Shown here in pieces: positions 8,578-18,114 of a DNA stretch of 64,000 nt (its first letter is position 1; each line of letters begins with the position of its first letter). The stretch covers positions 78,106 to 142,105 of the forward strand of contig JAGTRK010000006.1 in assembly GCA_018261955.1 (NCBI GenBank). The letters run 5' to 3'. The notes below the pieces were generated by a model. That model ran no database searches, was not told the origin of the DNA, and saw nothing but the letters and a program-made list of their open reading frames with translations. The position numbers and the translations under genes are program-made. Origin of the DNA: Burkholderiaceae bacterium. Its GTDB lineage: Bacteria > Pseudomonadota > Gammaproteobacteria > Burkholderiales > Burkholderiaceae.

Positions 8578-10545
8578 TTAGATGTCCGCATCCGCCAAAT
8601 TACCTTTTTCTTCCAACCACGCACGACGCGAAGCCGCTTCGGTTTTGCCCATGAGCATGTGCATCATGCTTTTACTCTGCGCGTCATCGACGACAAATTC
8701 GGCGTGCAAGCCAACCTGAGCCAAACGACGCGTGTCAGGATTCATGGTCGTATCCCACAATTGCTCGGCATTCATTTCACCCAAACCTTTAAAACGCGAG
8801 ACCTGCCAAGCAGATTCTTTCATGCCATCTTTGAGCAATTTATCCTGTATGCGTGTGAGTTCATCCATATCCAAACAATAGACCTTTTGCGCGAGCTTTT
8901 TACCCCGTGCAGGCACGTCCACCCGAAACAGCGGAGGGCGAGCGATGTAAATATGCCCCACTTCAATCAATCTTGGGAAATGCTTGTAAAACAAGGTCAA
9001 GAGCAAGACCTGAATATGCGAACCATCGACATCGGCATCCGACAAAATACAAATTTTGCCATAACGCAAGCCGCTCAAATCAACCGTGTCATTCATCCCA
9101 TGCGGATCCACCCCAATCGCCACCGCGATGTCATGCACCTCATTGTTGGCAAATAAACGGTCTTTATCAACTTCCCATGTATTGAGCACCTTGCCGCGCA
9201 GTGGCAGAATCGCTTGAAACTCTTTGTCGCGACCCATTTTCGCCGAGCCACCTGCTGAATCACCTTCGACCAAAAACAATTCATTCAAACTCGTGTCATT
9301 CGACTCGCAGTCGGTTAATTTTCCGGGTAAAACCGCCACACCCGAACTTTTCTTTTTCTCAATTTTTTGAGCGGCTTTGTTGCGTGCTTGCGCTTGGCTG
9401 ATGACCAATTCGGCAAGCAATTTGCCGTAATCGACGTGTTGATTGAGCCACAATTCCAGTGCGGGGCGCGTGGCTTGCGCCACCAATTTGACCGCATCGC
9501 GATTGTTCAAACGCTCTTTGGTTTGTCCTTGAAATTGTGGATCCAAGACTTTGGCTGAAAGCACAAACGATGCGCGTGAGAACACATCCTCCGAAATCAG
9601 TTTCACGCCTTTGGGCAACAAAGCGTGTAATTCGATGAAACTTTTGACCGCACCAAACACACCCTCGCGAATGCCCGCCTCGTGCGTACCGCCCGCAGTC
9701 GTGCCAATCAAATTAACATAACTCTCGCGCAACAAACCACCCTCACGCGTCCATGCCAATACCCATTCTGCGCCCTCGCCCTCGGCGAACTGCTCATCGT
9801 TTTTACCCGCAAACCATGCACCACTAAAAAAAGGTATCAGCGCGTCCTGCTCCAAATACTCGCGCAAATAGCCTTGCAAGCCGTCTTTGTACAGCCACGT
9901 TTGCGTTTGCCCCGTTTTTTCTTGGGTCAAGGTGACGGTCACGCCCGACATCAGCACCGCTTTGGCGCGCAGCAAACGTTCCAACTCGGCTTGCGGAATG
10001 TGTGGCGAATCAAAATACTTGGTATCGGGAACGATGGTCACGCGCGTACCGCTTTTCTTATCGCCCCGCCCTGCTGGTTGAACCGTTAAAGGCGCGATCA
10101 CGTCACCACCCGAAAACGCAATGCTCGCGACTTGTTTGTCACGCCAGACCGTCACGCCCAAATGCGTTGAGAGCGCATTGGTCACCGACACACCCACGCC
10201 GTGCAAACCACCCGAAAACGCATACGCGCCGCCATCGGCTTTATTGAACTTACCACCCGCATGCAAACGTGTGAACACGATTTCGAGCACAGGCACACCT
10301 TCTTCAGGGTGAATACCAATCGGAATCCCACGCCCATCGTCCTCAACACTGATTGAACCATCGGTGTGCTGCGTCACCGCAATCGTTGTGCCAAAGCCAC
10401 CGAGTGCCTCATCGGCCGCATTGTCAATCACTTCTTGAATGATGTGCAGCGGATTTTCGGTGCGCGTGTACATCCCCGGACGCTCTTTGACAGGCTCCAA
10501 TCCTTTGAGGACGCGGATGTCGGTTTCTATGTAATGCTGATTCAT
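8578..10545 (-). CDS. parE: DNA topoisomerase IV subunit B
   Basis: ParE is the ATPase partner of ParC. The 655 residues match the family. The GHKL ATPase has VIDNAADEALGG and the glycine-rich DGRGIPIG and SGGLHGVGVSVTNAL. The TOPRIM part follows with LFLVEGDSAGGSAKMGRD and LSDADVDGSHI, which supply the metal-binding acidic residues. The C-terminal VSRFKGLGEMNAEQLW contacts ParC. It starts at ATG 10545, MNQHYIETDIRVLKGLEPV. It is the first of three same-strand genes (parE, transglycosylase, parC). Confidence 0.97.
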   Translation of the reverse strand: MNQHYIETDIRVLKGLEPVKERPGMYTRTENPLHIIQEVIDNAADEALGGFGTTIAVTQHTDGSISVEDDGRGIPIGIHPEEGVPVLEIVFTRLHAGGKFNKADGGAYAFSGGLHGVGVSVTNALSTHLGVTVWRDKQVASIAFSGGDVIAPLTVQPAGRGDKKSGTRVTIVPDTKYFDSPHIPQAELERLLRAKAVLMSGVTVTLTQEKTGQTQTWLYKDGLQGYLREYLEQDALIPFFSGAWFAGKNDEQFAEGEGAEWVLAWTREGGLLRESYVNLIGTTAGGTHEAGIREGVFGAVKSFIELHALLPKGVKLISEDVFSRASFVLSAKVLDPQFQGQTKERLNNRDAVKLVAQATRPALELWLNQHVDYGKLLAELVISQAQARNKAAQKIEKKKSSGVAVLPGKLTDCESNDTSLNELFLVEGDSAGGSAKMGRDKEFQAILPLRGKVLNTWEVDKDRLFANNEVHDIAVAIGVDPHGMNDTVDLSGLRYGKICILSDADVDGSHIQVLLLTLFYKHFPRLIEVGHIYIARPPLFRVDVPARGKKLAQKVYCLDMDELTRIQDKLLKDGMKESAWQVSRFKGLGEMNAEQLWDTTMNPDTRRLAQVGLHAEFVVDDAQSKSMMHMLMGKTEAASRRAWLEEKGNLADADI

Positions 10546-10618
10546 GATTTGATTGTGTTTTGGTTAAATGACGGGGTATTGTACCGCAAAGACAGGCTCA
10601 ATACGGTTTGTAGGAAAT

Positions 10619-10646
10619 AAAAAAGCCTTGTGCGATGACAAGGCTT
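10619..10646 (-). terminator. Rho-independent terminator of ntrC
   Basis: AAGCCTTGT (10623-10631) and ACAAGGCTT (10638-10646) form the stem, and six A at 10619-10624 read as T on the minus strand. It lies 19 bases after the ntrC stop and isolates ntrC from parE. Confidence 0.88.
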
Positions 10647-10664
10647 GGATTTTGAACGATTGCG

Positions 10665-12158
10665 TTAATCCCGTACTTTGCGCGTAATCGTATTGCGCCC
10701 AATCCCCAACAACTGCGCGGCTTTTTGACGGTGGTTGTGGGTGTATTTGAGTGCTTCACCGATGACCACTTGCTCAAACTGGTCTTGTAATTTAAGCATC
10801 ACTGCTGGCACTTGGTCATTCAGACCTTGACGCACCGCAATGCGCAAAAGTTCTTGCCATGTGTTCACGCCCGTCATGCCCGTCGCGCCTGATGGGCTAA
10901 ATGACGCGTTGACTTCGACAGGACGTTCACGCACCTCGGCGGGTAAATCCGCCTCATTGACCAATTGGGTCGGTGTCATCACCGTGAGCCAACGGCAGAC
11001 ATTGTCCAATTGACGCACATTGCCTGTCCACGCCGCTTTTTGACACACTTCCATCGCCGCGGGTGATAGGGTTTTGGGCGCGAGCAATTTGAGGTCCCTC
11101 GCCGCTTGCGCAAGGAAGTGTTGCATCAGTTGTGGGATGTCTTCAGCTCGGTCGCGCAATGCGGGCAGATGAATGCCAACCACATTTAAACGGTGGTATA
11201 AATCTGCTCGAAACAAACCCTGATCAACCCGTTGCGCCAAGTTCTGATGAGTGGCGGCGATGATGCGCACATTGGCTTGCACCAATTCGCTGCCACCGAC
11301 GCGGTAAAAAACCCCTTCCGAAAGCACACGCAAAAGTCGCGCCTGTAATTCCATCGGCATATCGCCAATTTCATCTAAAAACAAGGTTCCACCCTCGGCT
11401 TCTTCAAACCGTCCCATGCGTGCATTGCCCGCACCTGTGAACGCACCTTTTTCGTGTCCAAACAATTCGGATTCGAGCATGTGCGCGGGAATTGCCGCGG
11501 TGCTGATGGCGATAAACGGCGCGTTGGCGCGCACACCTGTCGCGTGAATCGCGCGTGCGACCAATTCTTTACCCGTGCCTGTTTCACCCGTGAGCAAGAC
11601 ATTGACCTCAGTGGCAGAGAGCCGCCCCACCGTGCGCAAAACCTGTAAAATCGCCGAACTGTGTCCGAGCAAGCCATAACGTTGCTCAAAACCATCCGCA
11701 TCATCGCTGGTGCCGTCGGTGCTATTGGTCATCGCAGGCACTTTGATGGGTTGCACAAAACGTTTGATGAGCGCGACCAATTCTTCGGTATCAAACGGTT
11801 TGGCGATGTATTCCGCCGCGCCTTCCTGAAACGTTGAGACCGCATTTTCTAAATCCGAATGCGCGGTCATCATCACCACAGGCACTTCGGGAGCCAGTTT
11901 CTTAAACTCGCGCAATAATTCAATGCCATTGACATCGGGCATGCGAATGTCGGAGAGTAATAACGCAGGATAGTCACCTGCTTGGCGTTTGTTTTCAGGC
12001 TGTTTGTTCCAAAAATCCAAAGCGTCCAAGACCTCGCGTCCATCGGCAAACATGCGGTAGGGCAAACGTGATTTTTGCAAAGCTTTGTCCAAAACCCAGC
12101 GTATGCTTTTATCATCGTCAACCACCCAAATGGTCGGTTTGTCGTTTAAGCCATACAT
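10665..12158 (-). CDS. ntrC: Nitrogen regulator NtrC, sigma-54 activator
   Basis: NtrC is phosphorylated by NtrB under nitrogen limitation and activates sigma-54 promoters. I chose ATG 12158 (497 residues), four bases after a GGAGG. The receiver domain has the acidic pocket WVVDDD and phospho-acceptor Asp70 in [10 protein letters not shown] short Lys/Gln-rich loop insert (about residues 50-63) pushes that Asp later than the usual position near 54. The AAA+ domain has [15 protein letters not shown], the sigma-54 contact loop GAFTGAGNA and the Walker [10 protein letters not shown]. The C-terminus is a Fis-type HTH ([18 protein letters not shown]). NtrC-type sites lie directly upstream. Confidence 0.96.
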   Translation of the reverse strand: MYGLNDKPTIWVVDDDKSIRWVLDKALQKSRLPYRMFADGREVLDALDFWNKQPENKRQAGDYPALLLSDIRMPDVNGIELLREFKKLAPEVPVVMMTAHSDLENAVSTFQEGAAEYIAKPFDTEELVALIKRFVQPIKVPAMTNSTDGTSDDADGFEQRYGLLGHSSAILQVLRTVGRLSATEVNVLLTGETGTGKELVARAIHATGVRANAPFIAISTAAIPAHMLESELFGHEKGAFTGAGNARMGRFEEAEGGTLFLDEIGDMPMELQARLLRVLSEGVFYRVGGSELVQANVRIIAATHQNLAQRVDQGLFRADLYHRLNVVGIHLPALRDRAEDIPQLMQHFLAQAARDLKLLAPKTLSPAAMEVCQKAAWTGNVRQLDNVCRWLTVMTPTQLVNEADLPAEVRERPVEVNASFSPSGATGMTGVNTWQELLRIAVRQGLNDQVPAVMLKLQDQFEQVVIGEALKYTHNHRQKAAQLLGIGRNTITRKVRD

Positions 12159-12180
12159 AACGCCTCCTATAAATTGGTAT

Positions 12181-12268
12181 GTGCAACGCCCATTGTGCAA
12201 TCCACCGCACTATTTGGGTGCAATACTTCGGTGCACAATGATAGCGCATTTGCACTATAACGGTGCAA
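12181..12268. promoter_or_regulatory. Cluster of NtrC-type binding sites before ntrC
   Basis: Sequences matching the NtrC consensus TGCACN(A/T)..GGTGCA lie at 12250-12268 (TTGCACTATAACGGTGCAA, nearly perfect), 12218-12236 (GTGCAATACTTCGGTGCAC) and 12207-12222 (GCACTATTTGGGTGCA). A weaker one lies at about 12181-12199. They fill the 142 bases between ntrB and ntrC. This predicts autoregulation of ntrC, or use of the array as an NtrC-bound enhancer or repression site. Confidence 0.75.
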
Positions 12269-12300
12269 ATGTTCTGTGCTGAAACAATTTTAGGAATGAA

Positions 12301-13404
12301 TTAGGTGTTGGGCACAATCGGCAACAGTACACGCATCTGTGTGCGACCTGCGCGGCTGTGGACTTCGATGGTACCACCGTGTTGTTGCGCGATTTGCATG
12401 GCGACCGACAAGCCCAAGCCCGTTCCGCCTTCGCGTTGCGTGACCATCGGTAAAAACAAGGTGTCGTAAATTTCGTCGGGCACACCTGGGCCGTTGTCAA
12501 TCACCGAAATTTCGAGCATCATCGGATAGGTCACTTGATTGACCAAACAGTTGCGGGCAATGCGCGTGCGCAATATGACTTTGGGATGCGCGGTGGGTTC
12601 GCGTAAAACCGCTTGCCCTGCGTTTTGCATCAAATTGAGCAACAGTTGCTGCAAATAATCCGCCACACCACGCACCTGTGGCACGCTCACGTCGTAATCG
12701 CGCTGCCAATCAATCGCATCGGCAAATTCAATTTGCGCCAGTTTGCAGACTTTTTCGCAGACCTCATGGATATTGAGCGCGACCGCTTGCGCCATCCCTT
12801 GGCGATAAGGTACAAGGAATTGATCGACCAAGTTTTTCAGTCTGTCCACTTGCTCCAAAACCATTTCGGTGTATTCAACCAAATCAGGCTGCTCAGTCTC
12901 CAATTCATCTTGTAGCAACTGCGTCGCACCGCGAATCCCGCCAAGCGGATTTTTAATCTCGTGCGCCAGTTGACGCATCAGCAATTGGTGGCTTTGCACC
13001 TGTGCACGCCACTGCGAGTCTTGCTGTACTTGCTCATACGCCCCCAATTCAAAGCATTCCAGTATATAGACGCGCTCGCTGACATCATCCGCCTGACGCT
13101 GCGCAGACAAGGCAACATAGATGGGTTGCGGCACTTCCAATTCAGAGCCATCGCCTTGGCGTATCATGCGCACCACGCCTTTACATATATCCTCACTGCC
13201 ATGTTCGATGTGCTGCATGATTTGCGTGAGCGTATCATCCATTTCAAACCACTGCGTCAACGGCACTTCAGGCGCATGGCTTTGCGGCGTGCGCAACAAT
13301 ACCTGCGCCGAGGTGTTCAGATACACGATACGCGCCTGTGTATTGAGTATGATGATGCTAAATTGCAGCGCATCAAATTCGATGTGTTTGGACAACGTAC
13401 TCAT
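12301..13404 (-). CDS. ntrB: Nitrogen sensor histidine kinase NtrB
   Basis: NtrB is the cytoplasmic kinase/phosphatase for NtrC and is controlled by the PII protein. The 367 residues contain an N-terminal PAS domain (about 1-120) with no membrane segments. The phospho-acceptor histidine is in LAHEIKNPLGGIRGATQLL. The HATPase part has LLLNLMQNAGQAV (N box), ISVIDNGPGVP (G1) and GGTGLGLSVAMQIAQQHGG (G2). The start is three bases after the stop of the preceding small secreted-protein gene, so the two are co-transcribed. NtrC sites separate it from ntrC. Confidence 0.95.
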   Translation of the reverse strand: MSTLSKHIEFDALQFSIIILNTQARIVYLNTSAQVLLRTPQSHAPEVPLTQWFEMDDTLTQIMQHIEHGSEDICKGVVRMIRQGDGSELEVPQPIYVALSAQRQADDVSERVYILECFELGAYEQVQQDSQWRAQVQSHQLLMRQLAHEIKNPLGGIRGATQLLQDELETEQPDLVEYTEMVLEQVDRLKNLVDQFLVPYRQGMAQAVALNIHEVCEKVCKLAQIEFADAIDWQRDYDVSVPQVRGVADYLQQLLLNLMQNAGQAVLREPTAHPKVILRTRIARNCLVNQVTYPMMLEISVIDNGPGVPDEIYDTLFLPMVTQREGGTGLGLSVAMQIAQQHGGTIEVHSRAGRTQMRVLLPIVPNT

Positions 13405-13407
13405 CGG

Positions 13408-13989
13408 TTATTGTGCTCCGTGCACGCGGGTCAATTCACGTTTGAGCGCGTCTATGCTTGACTGCGTGAGTTGAATGTTTTGTTTCAAGCCCGCCACGCG
13501 GTCGAGGTATTTTGGGTGGTTTTTCTCATGGCCCATGCGTTCGGGTTGACCGTTGTTGTACTCGATTTGTAGTTTAATTAAACGCTGCTCAGCCGCGTTC
13601 AACTCGGATTGCACGATGTGCCTGCGTCCAAAATCGCGCTGTTGTTGCACCGCGCTCGGCACTTGCGCGCCCACAATCAGCGTTTGCGCAGTGGGCATCG
13701 GATCGCCCATTTGGCGCAAGGCCGGGAATGGTGTTGTTTGGCGAGAAAATCCGCGCGAAAATTCTCGTGGTATTTCTCGTACAGTGATGATTTTGCTGTT
13801 GCATGTGCGCGTGGCGGTGTTTGTGTGTGCTTGGGTATTTTGCAAAGTCAGCACACCCTTTTCTTGACACACATACACCACACTGCTCGTGGTTTGTGCG
13901 TGCGCGCTGGAGATTAAAAAAAACACTGCCGCACCCATTATCGCTGGATGAAGCCGTGTTTGAATGATGGTTCGCACGCGTGTATACAT
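13408..13989 (-). CDS. Small secreted protein of the glnA-ntrBC cluster (DUF4124-like)
   Basis: The gene encodes 193 residues. A signal peptide ends in SSAHAQT. The first part, VVYVCQEKGVLTLQNTQ, resembles the beta-strand start of DUF4124 domains, with two cysteines about 25 residues apart. The C-terminal half is predicted helical and charged (SELNAAEQRLIKLQIEY, GLKQNIQLTQSSIDALKRE), probably coiled coil. A DUF4124-type gene between glnA and ntrB is a recurrent arrangement in betaproteobacteria as I recall it. The function is unknown. Its stop is three bases before ntrB. Confidence 0.75.
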   Translation of the reverse strand: MYTRVRTIIQTRLHPAIMGAAVFFLISSAHAQTTSSVVYVCQEKGVLTLQNTQAHTNTATRTCNSKIITVREIPREFSRGFSRQTTPFPALRQMGDPMPTAQTLIVGAQVPSAVQQQRDFGRRHIVQSELNAAEQRLIKLQIEYNNGQPERMGHEKNHPKYLDRVAGLKQNIQLTQSSIDALKRELTRVHGAQ

Positions 13990-14042
13990 GCTGGCATTAT
14001 ACTTTCAAATTCAATCAGTTAGCGCAAAAAACCCCAATAAAA

Positions 14043-14070
14043 AAGTGCTGAACTTTATCGCTCAGCACTT
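14043..14070 (-). terminator. Terminator after glnA
   Basis: AAGTGCTGA (14043-14051) and TCAGCACTT (14062-14070) form a 9-bp stem with A/T runs on both sides, so it can act in both directions. It follows the glnA stop by 23 bases and should keep most glnA transcripts out of the ntrBC unit. Confidence 0.85.
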
Positions 14071-14092
14071 TTTATTCAAACTAAAAACTCAA

Positions 14093-15508
14093 TTACAGAC
14101 TGTAATACAATTGGAATTCCAATGGGGTTGCAGTCATTTGCGTCAAACGCACGTCGTTCATTTTCAAATCGATATAGGCATCAATCATTTCGTTACTGAA
14201 CACACCACCGCGCGTCAAGAATTCACGGTCTTTGTCCAAATGACCCAATGCTTCTTCCAAACTTTCACACACTGTTGGAATCAATTTGTCTTCTTCGGGT
14301 GGCAAATCGTACAGATTTTTGGTTGCAGGTTCACCGGGGTGGATTTTGTTTTGAATCCCGTCCAAACCCGCCATCAAACATGCCGCAAATGCCAAGTATG
14401 GGTTCGCCATTGGATCTGGGAAACGCGCTTCAATGCGGCGACCTTTCGGATTTGAAACGAATGGAATACGGATTGATGCAGAACGGTTTTTAGCTGAATA
14501 AGCCAATTTCACAGGCGCTTCAAAGTGAGGAACCAAACGTTTGTACGAGTTGGTTGAAGGGTTGGTAATCGCGTTCAATGCTTTGGCGTGTTTAATGATA
14601 CCACCGACATAGTACAAAGCGGTGTCAGACAAGCCCGCATAGCCGTCACCTGCAAACAAATTCACGCCATCTTTCCAAATCGATTGGTGGATGTGCATAC
14701 CTGAACCATTATCGCCGACCACGGGTTTTGGCATAAAGGTTGCGGTTTTGCCATACGCATTGGCCACATTCCACACCACGTATTTTAAAATTTGCGTCCA
14801 ATCAGCGCGTTGCACCAAAGTCGAGAATTTAGTACCGATTTCGTTTTGACCTTCACCTGCCACTTCGTGGTGATGGACTTCAACAGGCACGCCCATTTGT
14901 TCAAGCAACAAACACATTTCAGAACGCATGTCCATAAAAGTATCGGTTGGCGCAACGGGGAAATAACCACCTTTAACACCGGGGCGATGACCCAAGTTAC
15001 CGCCTTCGGTTTTAACTGAAGACGACCAATCCGCTTCGTCAGAACCGATGCGCACGAATGAGCCTTGCATATCAACTTTATAGCGAATTGAGTCAAAAAT
15101 AAAGAATTCTGGTTCTGGACCGAAAAACGCGGTGTCGCCCAAGCCCGATGATTTCAAATACGCTTCAGCGCGTTTGGCAATCGAACGTGGGTCACGGTCA
15201 TAACCTTTACCATCGGTTGGGTCAATCACGTCACAGGTCAACAACAAAGTGGTTTCAGCGGTGAATGGGTCGATGTTTGCAGTGGTCGGATCTGGAATCA
15301 ACAACATATCAGAGGCTTCGATGCCTTTCCAACCCGCAATTGAAGAGCCGTCAAATGCATGACCTGATTCAAACTTATCTTCATCAAACGCAGAAACAGG
15401 CACTGAAACGTGTTGCTCTTTACCTTTGGTATCGGTAAAACGAAAATCAACGAATTTCACATCGTTGTCTTTGACCATCTGCATGACTTTTGCAATATTA
15501 TCACTCAT
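14093..15508 (-). CDS. glnA: Glutamine synthetase type I
   Basis: GlnA makes glutamine from glutamate, ammonia and ATP and is the main assimilation enzyme served by NtrBC. The 471 residues match the GSI-beta class. Visible signatures are [17 protein letters not shown], the [17 protein letters not shown] metal-site segment, and [21 protein letters not shown]. The adenylylation tyrosine is in NLYDLPPEE. The start has [26 protein letters not shown] with AGGAG a few bases upstream. A minus-strand TATAAT lies about 70 bases before the start, and NtrC-like sequences are farther upstream. Confidence 0.98.
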   Translation of the reverse strand: MSDNIAKVMQMVKDNDVKFVDFRFTDTKGKEQHVSVPVSAFDEDKFESGHAFDGSSIAGWKGIEASDMLLIPDPTTANIDPFTAETTLLLTCDVIDPTDGKGYDRDPRSIAKRAEAYLKSSGLGDTAFFGPEPEFFIFDSIRYKVDMQGSFVRIGSDEADWSSSVKTEGGNLGHRPGVKGGYFPVAPTDTFMDMRSEMCLLLEQMGVPVEVHHHEVAGEGQNEIGTKFSTLVQRADWTQILKYVVWNVANAYGKTATFMPKPVVGDNGSGMHIHQSIWKDGVNLFAGDGYAGLSDTALYYVGGIIKHAKALNAITNPSTNSYKRLVPHFEAPVKLAYSAKNRSASIRIPFVSNPKGRRIEARFPDPMANPYLAFAACLMAGLDGIQNKIHPGEPATKNLYDLPPEEDKLIPTVCESLEEALGHLDKDREFLTRGGVFSNEMIDAYIDLKMNDVRLTQMTATPLEFQLYYSL

Positions 15509-15608
15509 TTAAAGCTCCTGAAAAAAGGCGAGTTGTACAGTTGTAAAAAAGGAAAGCTACGAAACCAAACCACATTATATAAAATTAACCGTCACAGTTT
15601 ATCAATTC

Positions 15609-15698
15609 CACGGTTTAAACCGTGTCTTTTTTGGTGCAAGGCCATGCGCGGACGCACCAAAAAGACGCAAAAACAACATATATCACTGTTTTGGTGCA
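15609..15698. promoter_or_regulatory. Upstream control region of glnA
   Basis: Three features are packed here: a perfect 16-base palindrome CACGGTTTAAACCGTG (15609-15624), a large dyad with TTTTTGGTGC/GCACCAAAAA arms around 15625-15665, and an NtrC-like match ATCACTGTTTTGGTGCA (15682-15698) overlapping the plsY stop codon. Only the last fits the NtrC consensus orientation (GCAC..GGTGC). A convincing sigma-54 -24/-12 pair was not found, so activation of glnA by NtrC is an inference. Confidence 0.55.
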
Positions 15699-16300
15699 AA
15701 CAATTTGCGTTCTTGCCCCGCCCGTAATTTAGCGATATTCTCGCGATGGCGGTAAAACATCAACCCCACCATCAAAGCCATCGGTAGCAATGCCCAACCC
15801 ACGCCCCAATACAGCGCAAACAAAATCAGAGCCGCTGCACTCGCACCCAATGAGGACAAGGACGAATAACGAAACGCCATTGCCAACAGCACCCACACCA
15901 AAACCACCCACAAACCGATGTTTGCCGACAGACCCAAGACCACACCCAAAAACGTTGCCACGCCTTTACCGCCAACGAATTTAAAATAAATCGGATACAA
16001 ATGCCCCAAAAACGCAAAAAATGCCACCCAAGCCAGCCCAACTGTACTCATCTCACCCCAACGCGCAGCGACATACACGGGCAAAAAACCTTTGAGCGCA
16101 TCGCCGAGCAAAGTCAGCAAAGCCACTTCTTTGCGCCCAGAACGCAACATATTGGTCGCACCAGGGTTGTTCGAGCCATACGAGCGCGGGTCGTCCATGC
16201 CGAACCATTTGGACAACACGATTGCAAATGAAATCGAGCCGACAAGGTACGCCAACACGCACCACACGCCCGCAATTAACAGTAATGTCAATTCATTCAT
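15683..16300 (-). CDS. plsY: Glycerol-3-phosphate acyltransferase PlsY
   Basis: PlsY transfers the acyl group of acyl-phosphate to glycerol-3-phosphate, the first committed step of phospholipid synthesis, in the inner membrane. I chose ATG 16300 (205 residues), five bases after GAGG; an ATG farther upstream adds a non-family extension. The three conserved loops are present: GSISFAIVLSKWFGMDDPRSYGSNNPGATN (only the start and end of this block are diagnostic), GDALKGFLPV and GGKGVATFLGV. Five hydrophobic helices are expected. The gene sits directly upstream of glnA on the same strand. Confidence 0.95.
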   Translation of the reverse strand: MNELTLLLIAGVWCVLAYLVGSISFAIVLSKWFGMDDPRSYGSNNPGATNMLRSGRKEVALLTLLGDALKGFLPVYVAARWGEMSTVGLAWVAFFAFLGHLYPIYFKFVGGKGVATFLGVVLGLSANIGLWVVLVWVLLAMAFRYSSLSSLGASAAALILFALYWGVGWALLPMALMVGLMFYRHRENIAKLRAGQERKLFAPKQ

Positions 16301-16445
16301 AACAGCCTCATTGGAAATTTTTTCCATTGTAGCCCAAAGTGGTGAAAATTCGTACATAGATTTAAGGAAACACGGAACAACCCCTTCCGTCTGGATTTAC
16401 TCAAAAACAAGTTATGTAACTGCTCTCAAATATAAAAAGAATGTA

Positions 16446-16482
16446 AAAAAATAGTGCCCAGAAAATCTGCGCACTATTTTTT
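16446..16482 (-). terminator. Terminator of the tct operon
   Basis: AAAAAATAGTGC (16446-16457) and GCACTATTTTTT (16471-16482) are a perfect 12-bp inverted repeat ending in a T-run on the minus strand. It lies about 75 bases after the tctA stop. Apart from this hairpin, 16301-16557 shows nothing recognisable. Confidence 0.85.
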
Positions 16483-16557
16483 GATGTAAAAGGCTCAAAA
16501 TACGTAAAGTTTTAGAATGGTCTGGCAATAAAAACCACCATTCACCAATAAACTTTA

Positions 16558-18099
16558 TCAATCATCGTCATTAACTAAGACTTCTTTGCCTTTCATTTTT
16601 AAAATAAGTGGAATCAACAGCCAAAGAGCGGCAACAATAACAAAGGCTAAAGATATTGGGTGCATCGTTGGGTTAACAAAAATACCCCAGTTACCTTCAG
16701 AGATATTCAATGCGCGCCCCAAATTAGCCTCCATCATGGGACCCAGAATAACACTCAACACCAATGGTGCAACGGGATAGTCATGTTTAGCAAACAAAAA
16801 ACCAAGTGCGCCGCAAATCAACAATATCCATAAATCTATCATAGAATTTTGAGCCGATAGAACCCCAAAAATAGAAATGGAAAGGATTAAGGGCAACAAA
16901 TATTTTGCAGGTGTGTCAATAATTTTTGCAAAAACCTTAACCAAAGGAAGATTCAAAATCAGTAGCATGACATTCCCGATAAACATACTCGCAATCAAAC
17001 CCCATGCAACCTTCGGATGCTCTGAAAACAATAAAGGTCCAGGCTGAACATTGTACATAATCAATGCACCCATTAAAATCGCCGCAGTTCCTGAACTGGG
17101 AATCCCTAATGTCAACAAAGGAACCATTGCGCCACCTGAGGCTGCATTATTGGCCGTTTCTGGACCCGCAACACCTGCAATTGCACCCTTACCAAATTTC
17201 TCAGGTGTTTTTGAAATCTTTTTTTCCATAACATAAGAAAAAAATGAAGCCAAAATTGCACCAGCGCCTGGTAATATGCCAATAAAAAATCCCAAAATAG
17301 AACCACGAGCAATAGGACCGATACTTTCTTTCATTTCTGCTTTTGATGGATACAGACTATTGATTTTTGCTATCTGAATGGCTTGGGTGTCTTCGTGTAA
17401 AATGGTTTTGAAGACCTCTCCGACCGCAAATAACCCCACAGCCAAAGTCAGAAAAGCAACTCCTTCAGATAAAGACAAAACACCAAATGTAAACCGCTCA
17501 ACACCCGAAAACTGATCTGTACCAATGGTGGCAATTAACAAACCGAGTGTGGTCATAATCAGAGCCTTGACCATGGATTTTCCTGCCAGCCCAGAAATAG
17601 CGCACAGACCCAACACCATCAACGAAAAATATTCAACGCTGCTGAATTTGAGTGCCATTCGCGACAAGGGTTCTGCCAAAAACATCAGCGCGATAAGTGT
17701 GACAATACCGCCAACGAATGAACCAATTGCTGCAATAGACAACGCACTCCCAGCACGCCCCTGCTTTGCCATTTGATAGCCGTCCAAGGCGGTGACTACT
17801 GATGACGATTCACCAGGGGTGTTGAGCAAAATAGATGTGGTAGATCCGCCATACATAGCACCATAATAAACACCCGCCAAGAGGATAATTGAACTGGTGG
17901 CTGAGTCTTCGTTGGATAAGCCCATGGAGCCAGTAATCGTTGCCGTGATGGGAATAAGTAAGGCTACACCACTCATAGGTCCAATACCTGGTAAAACCCC
18001 AACAATCGTACCTAACAGAACCCCCATAAAAGCAAACAAAAGGTTGTACCACAAAAATGATATCGAAAACCCCTGCATTAAATAATCAATTGTACTCAT
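16558..18099 (-). CDS. tctA: Tripartite tricarboxylate transporter, large permease TctA
   Basis: TctA is the large inner-membrane permease of a sodium-coupled tripartite tricarboxylate transporter. The 513 residues hold about eleven hydrophobic helices. The family signatures VLPGIGPMSGVALLIP and YYGAMYGGSTTSILLNTPGE near the N-terminus, and the inverted second copy with GILPGAGAILASFFSY and GPETANNAASGGAMVPLLTLGIP, are present. The 16-base gap to tctB and a good ribosome-binding site show one operon. The substrate cannot be read from sequence; citrate or a related carboxylate is typical. Confidence 0.95.
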   Translation of the reverse strand: MSTIDYLMQGFSISFLWYNLLFAFMGVLLGTIVGVLPGIGPMSGVALLIPITATITGSMGLSNEDSATSSIILLAGVYYGAMYGGSTTSILLNTPGESSSVVTALDGYQMAKQGRAGSALSIAAIGSFVGGIVTLIALMFLAEPLSRMALKFSSVEYFSLMVLGLCAISGLAGKSMVKALIMTTLGLLIATIGTDQFSGVERFTFGVLSLSEGVAFLTLAVGLFAVGEVFKTILHEDTQAIQIAKINSLYPSKAEMKESIGPIARGSILGFFIGILPGAGAILASFFSYVMEKKISKTPEKFGKGAIAGVAGPETANNAASGGAMVPLLTLGIPSSGTAAILMGALIMYNVQPGPLLFSEHPKVAWGLIASMFIGNVMLLILNLPLVKVFAKIIDTPAKYLLPLILSISIFGVLSAQNSMIDLWILLICGALGFLFAKHDYPVAPLVLSVILGPMMEANLGRALNISEGNWGIFVNPTMHPISLAFVIVAALWLLIPLILKMKGKEVLVNDDD

Positions 18100-18114
18100 G
18101 CGAACTCCTTTGGG

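Noticed and set aside
15631..15660. Sigma-54 promoter for glnA
   Set aside because: GCGCAT-GGCC-TTGCA on the minus strand keeps the TTGCA but lacks the essential GG of the -24 element.
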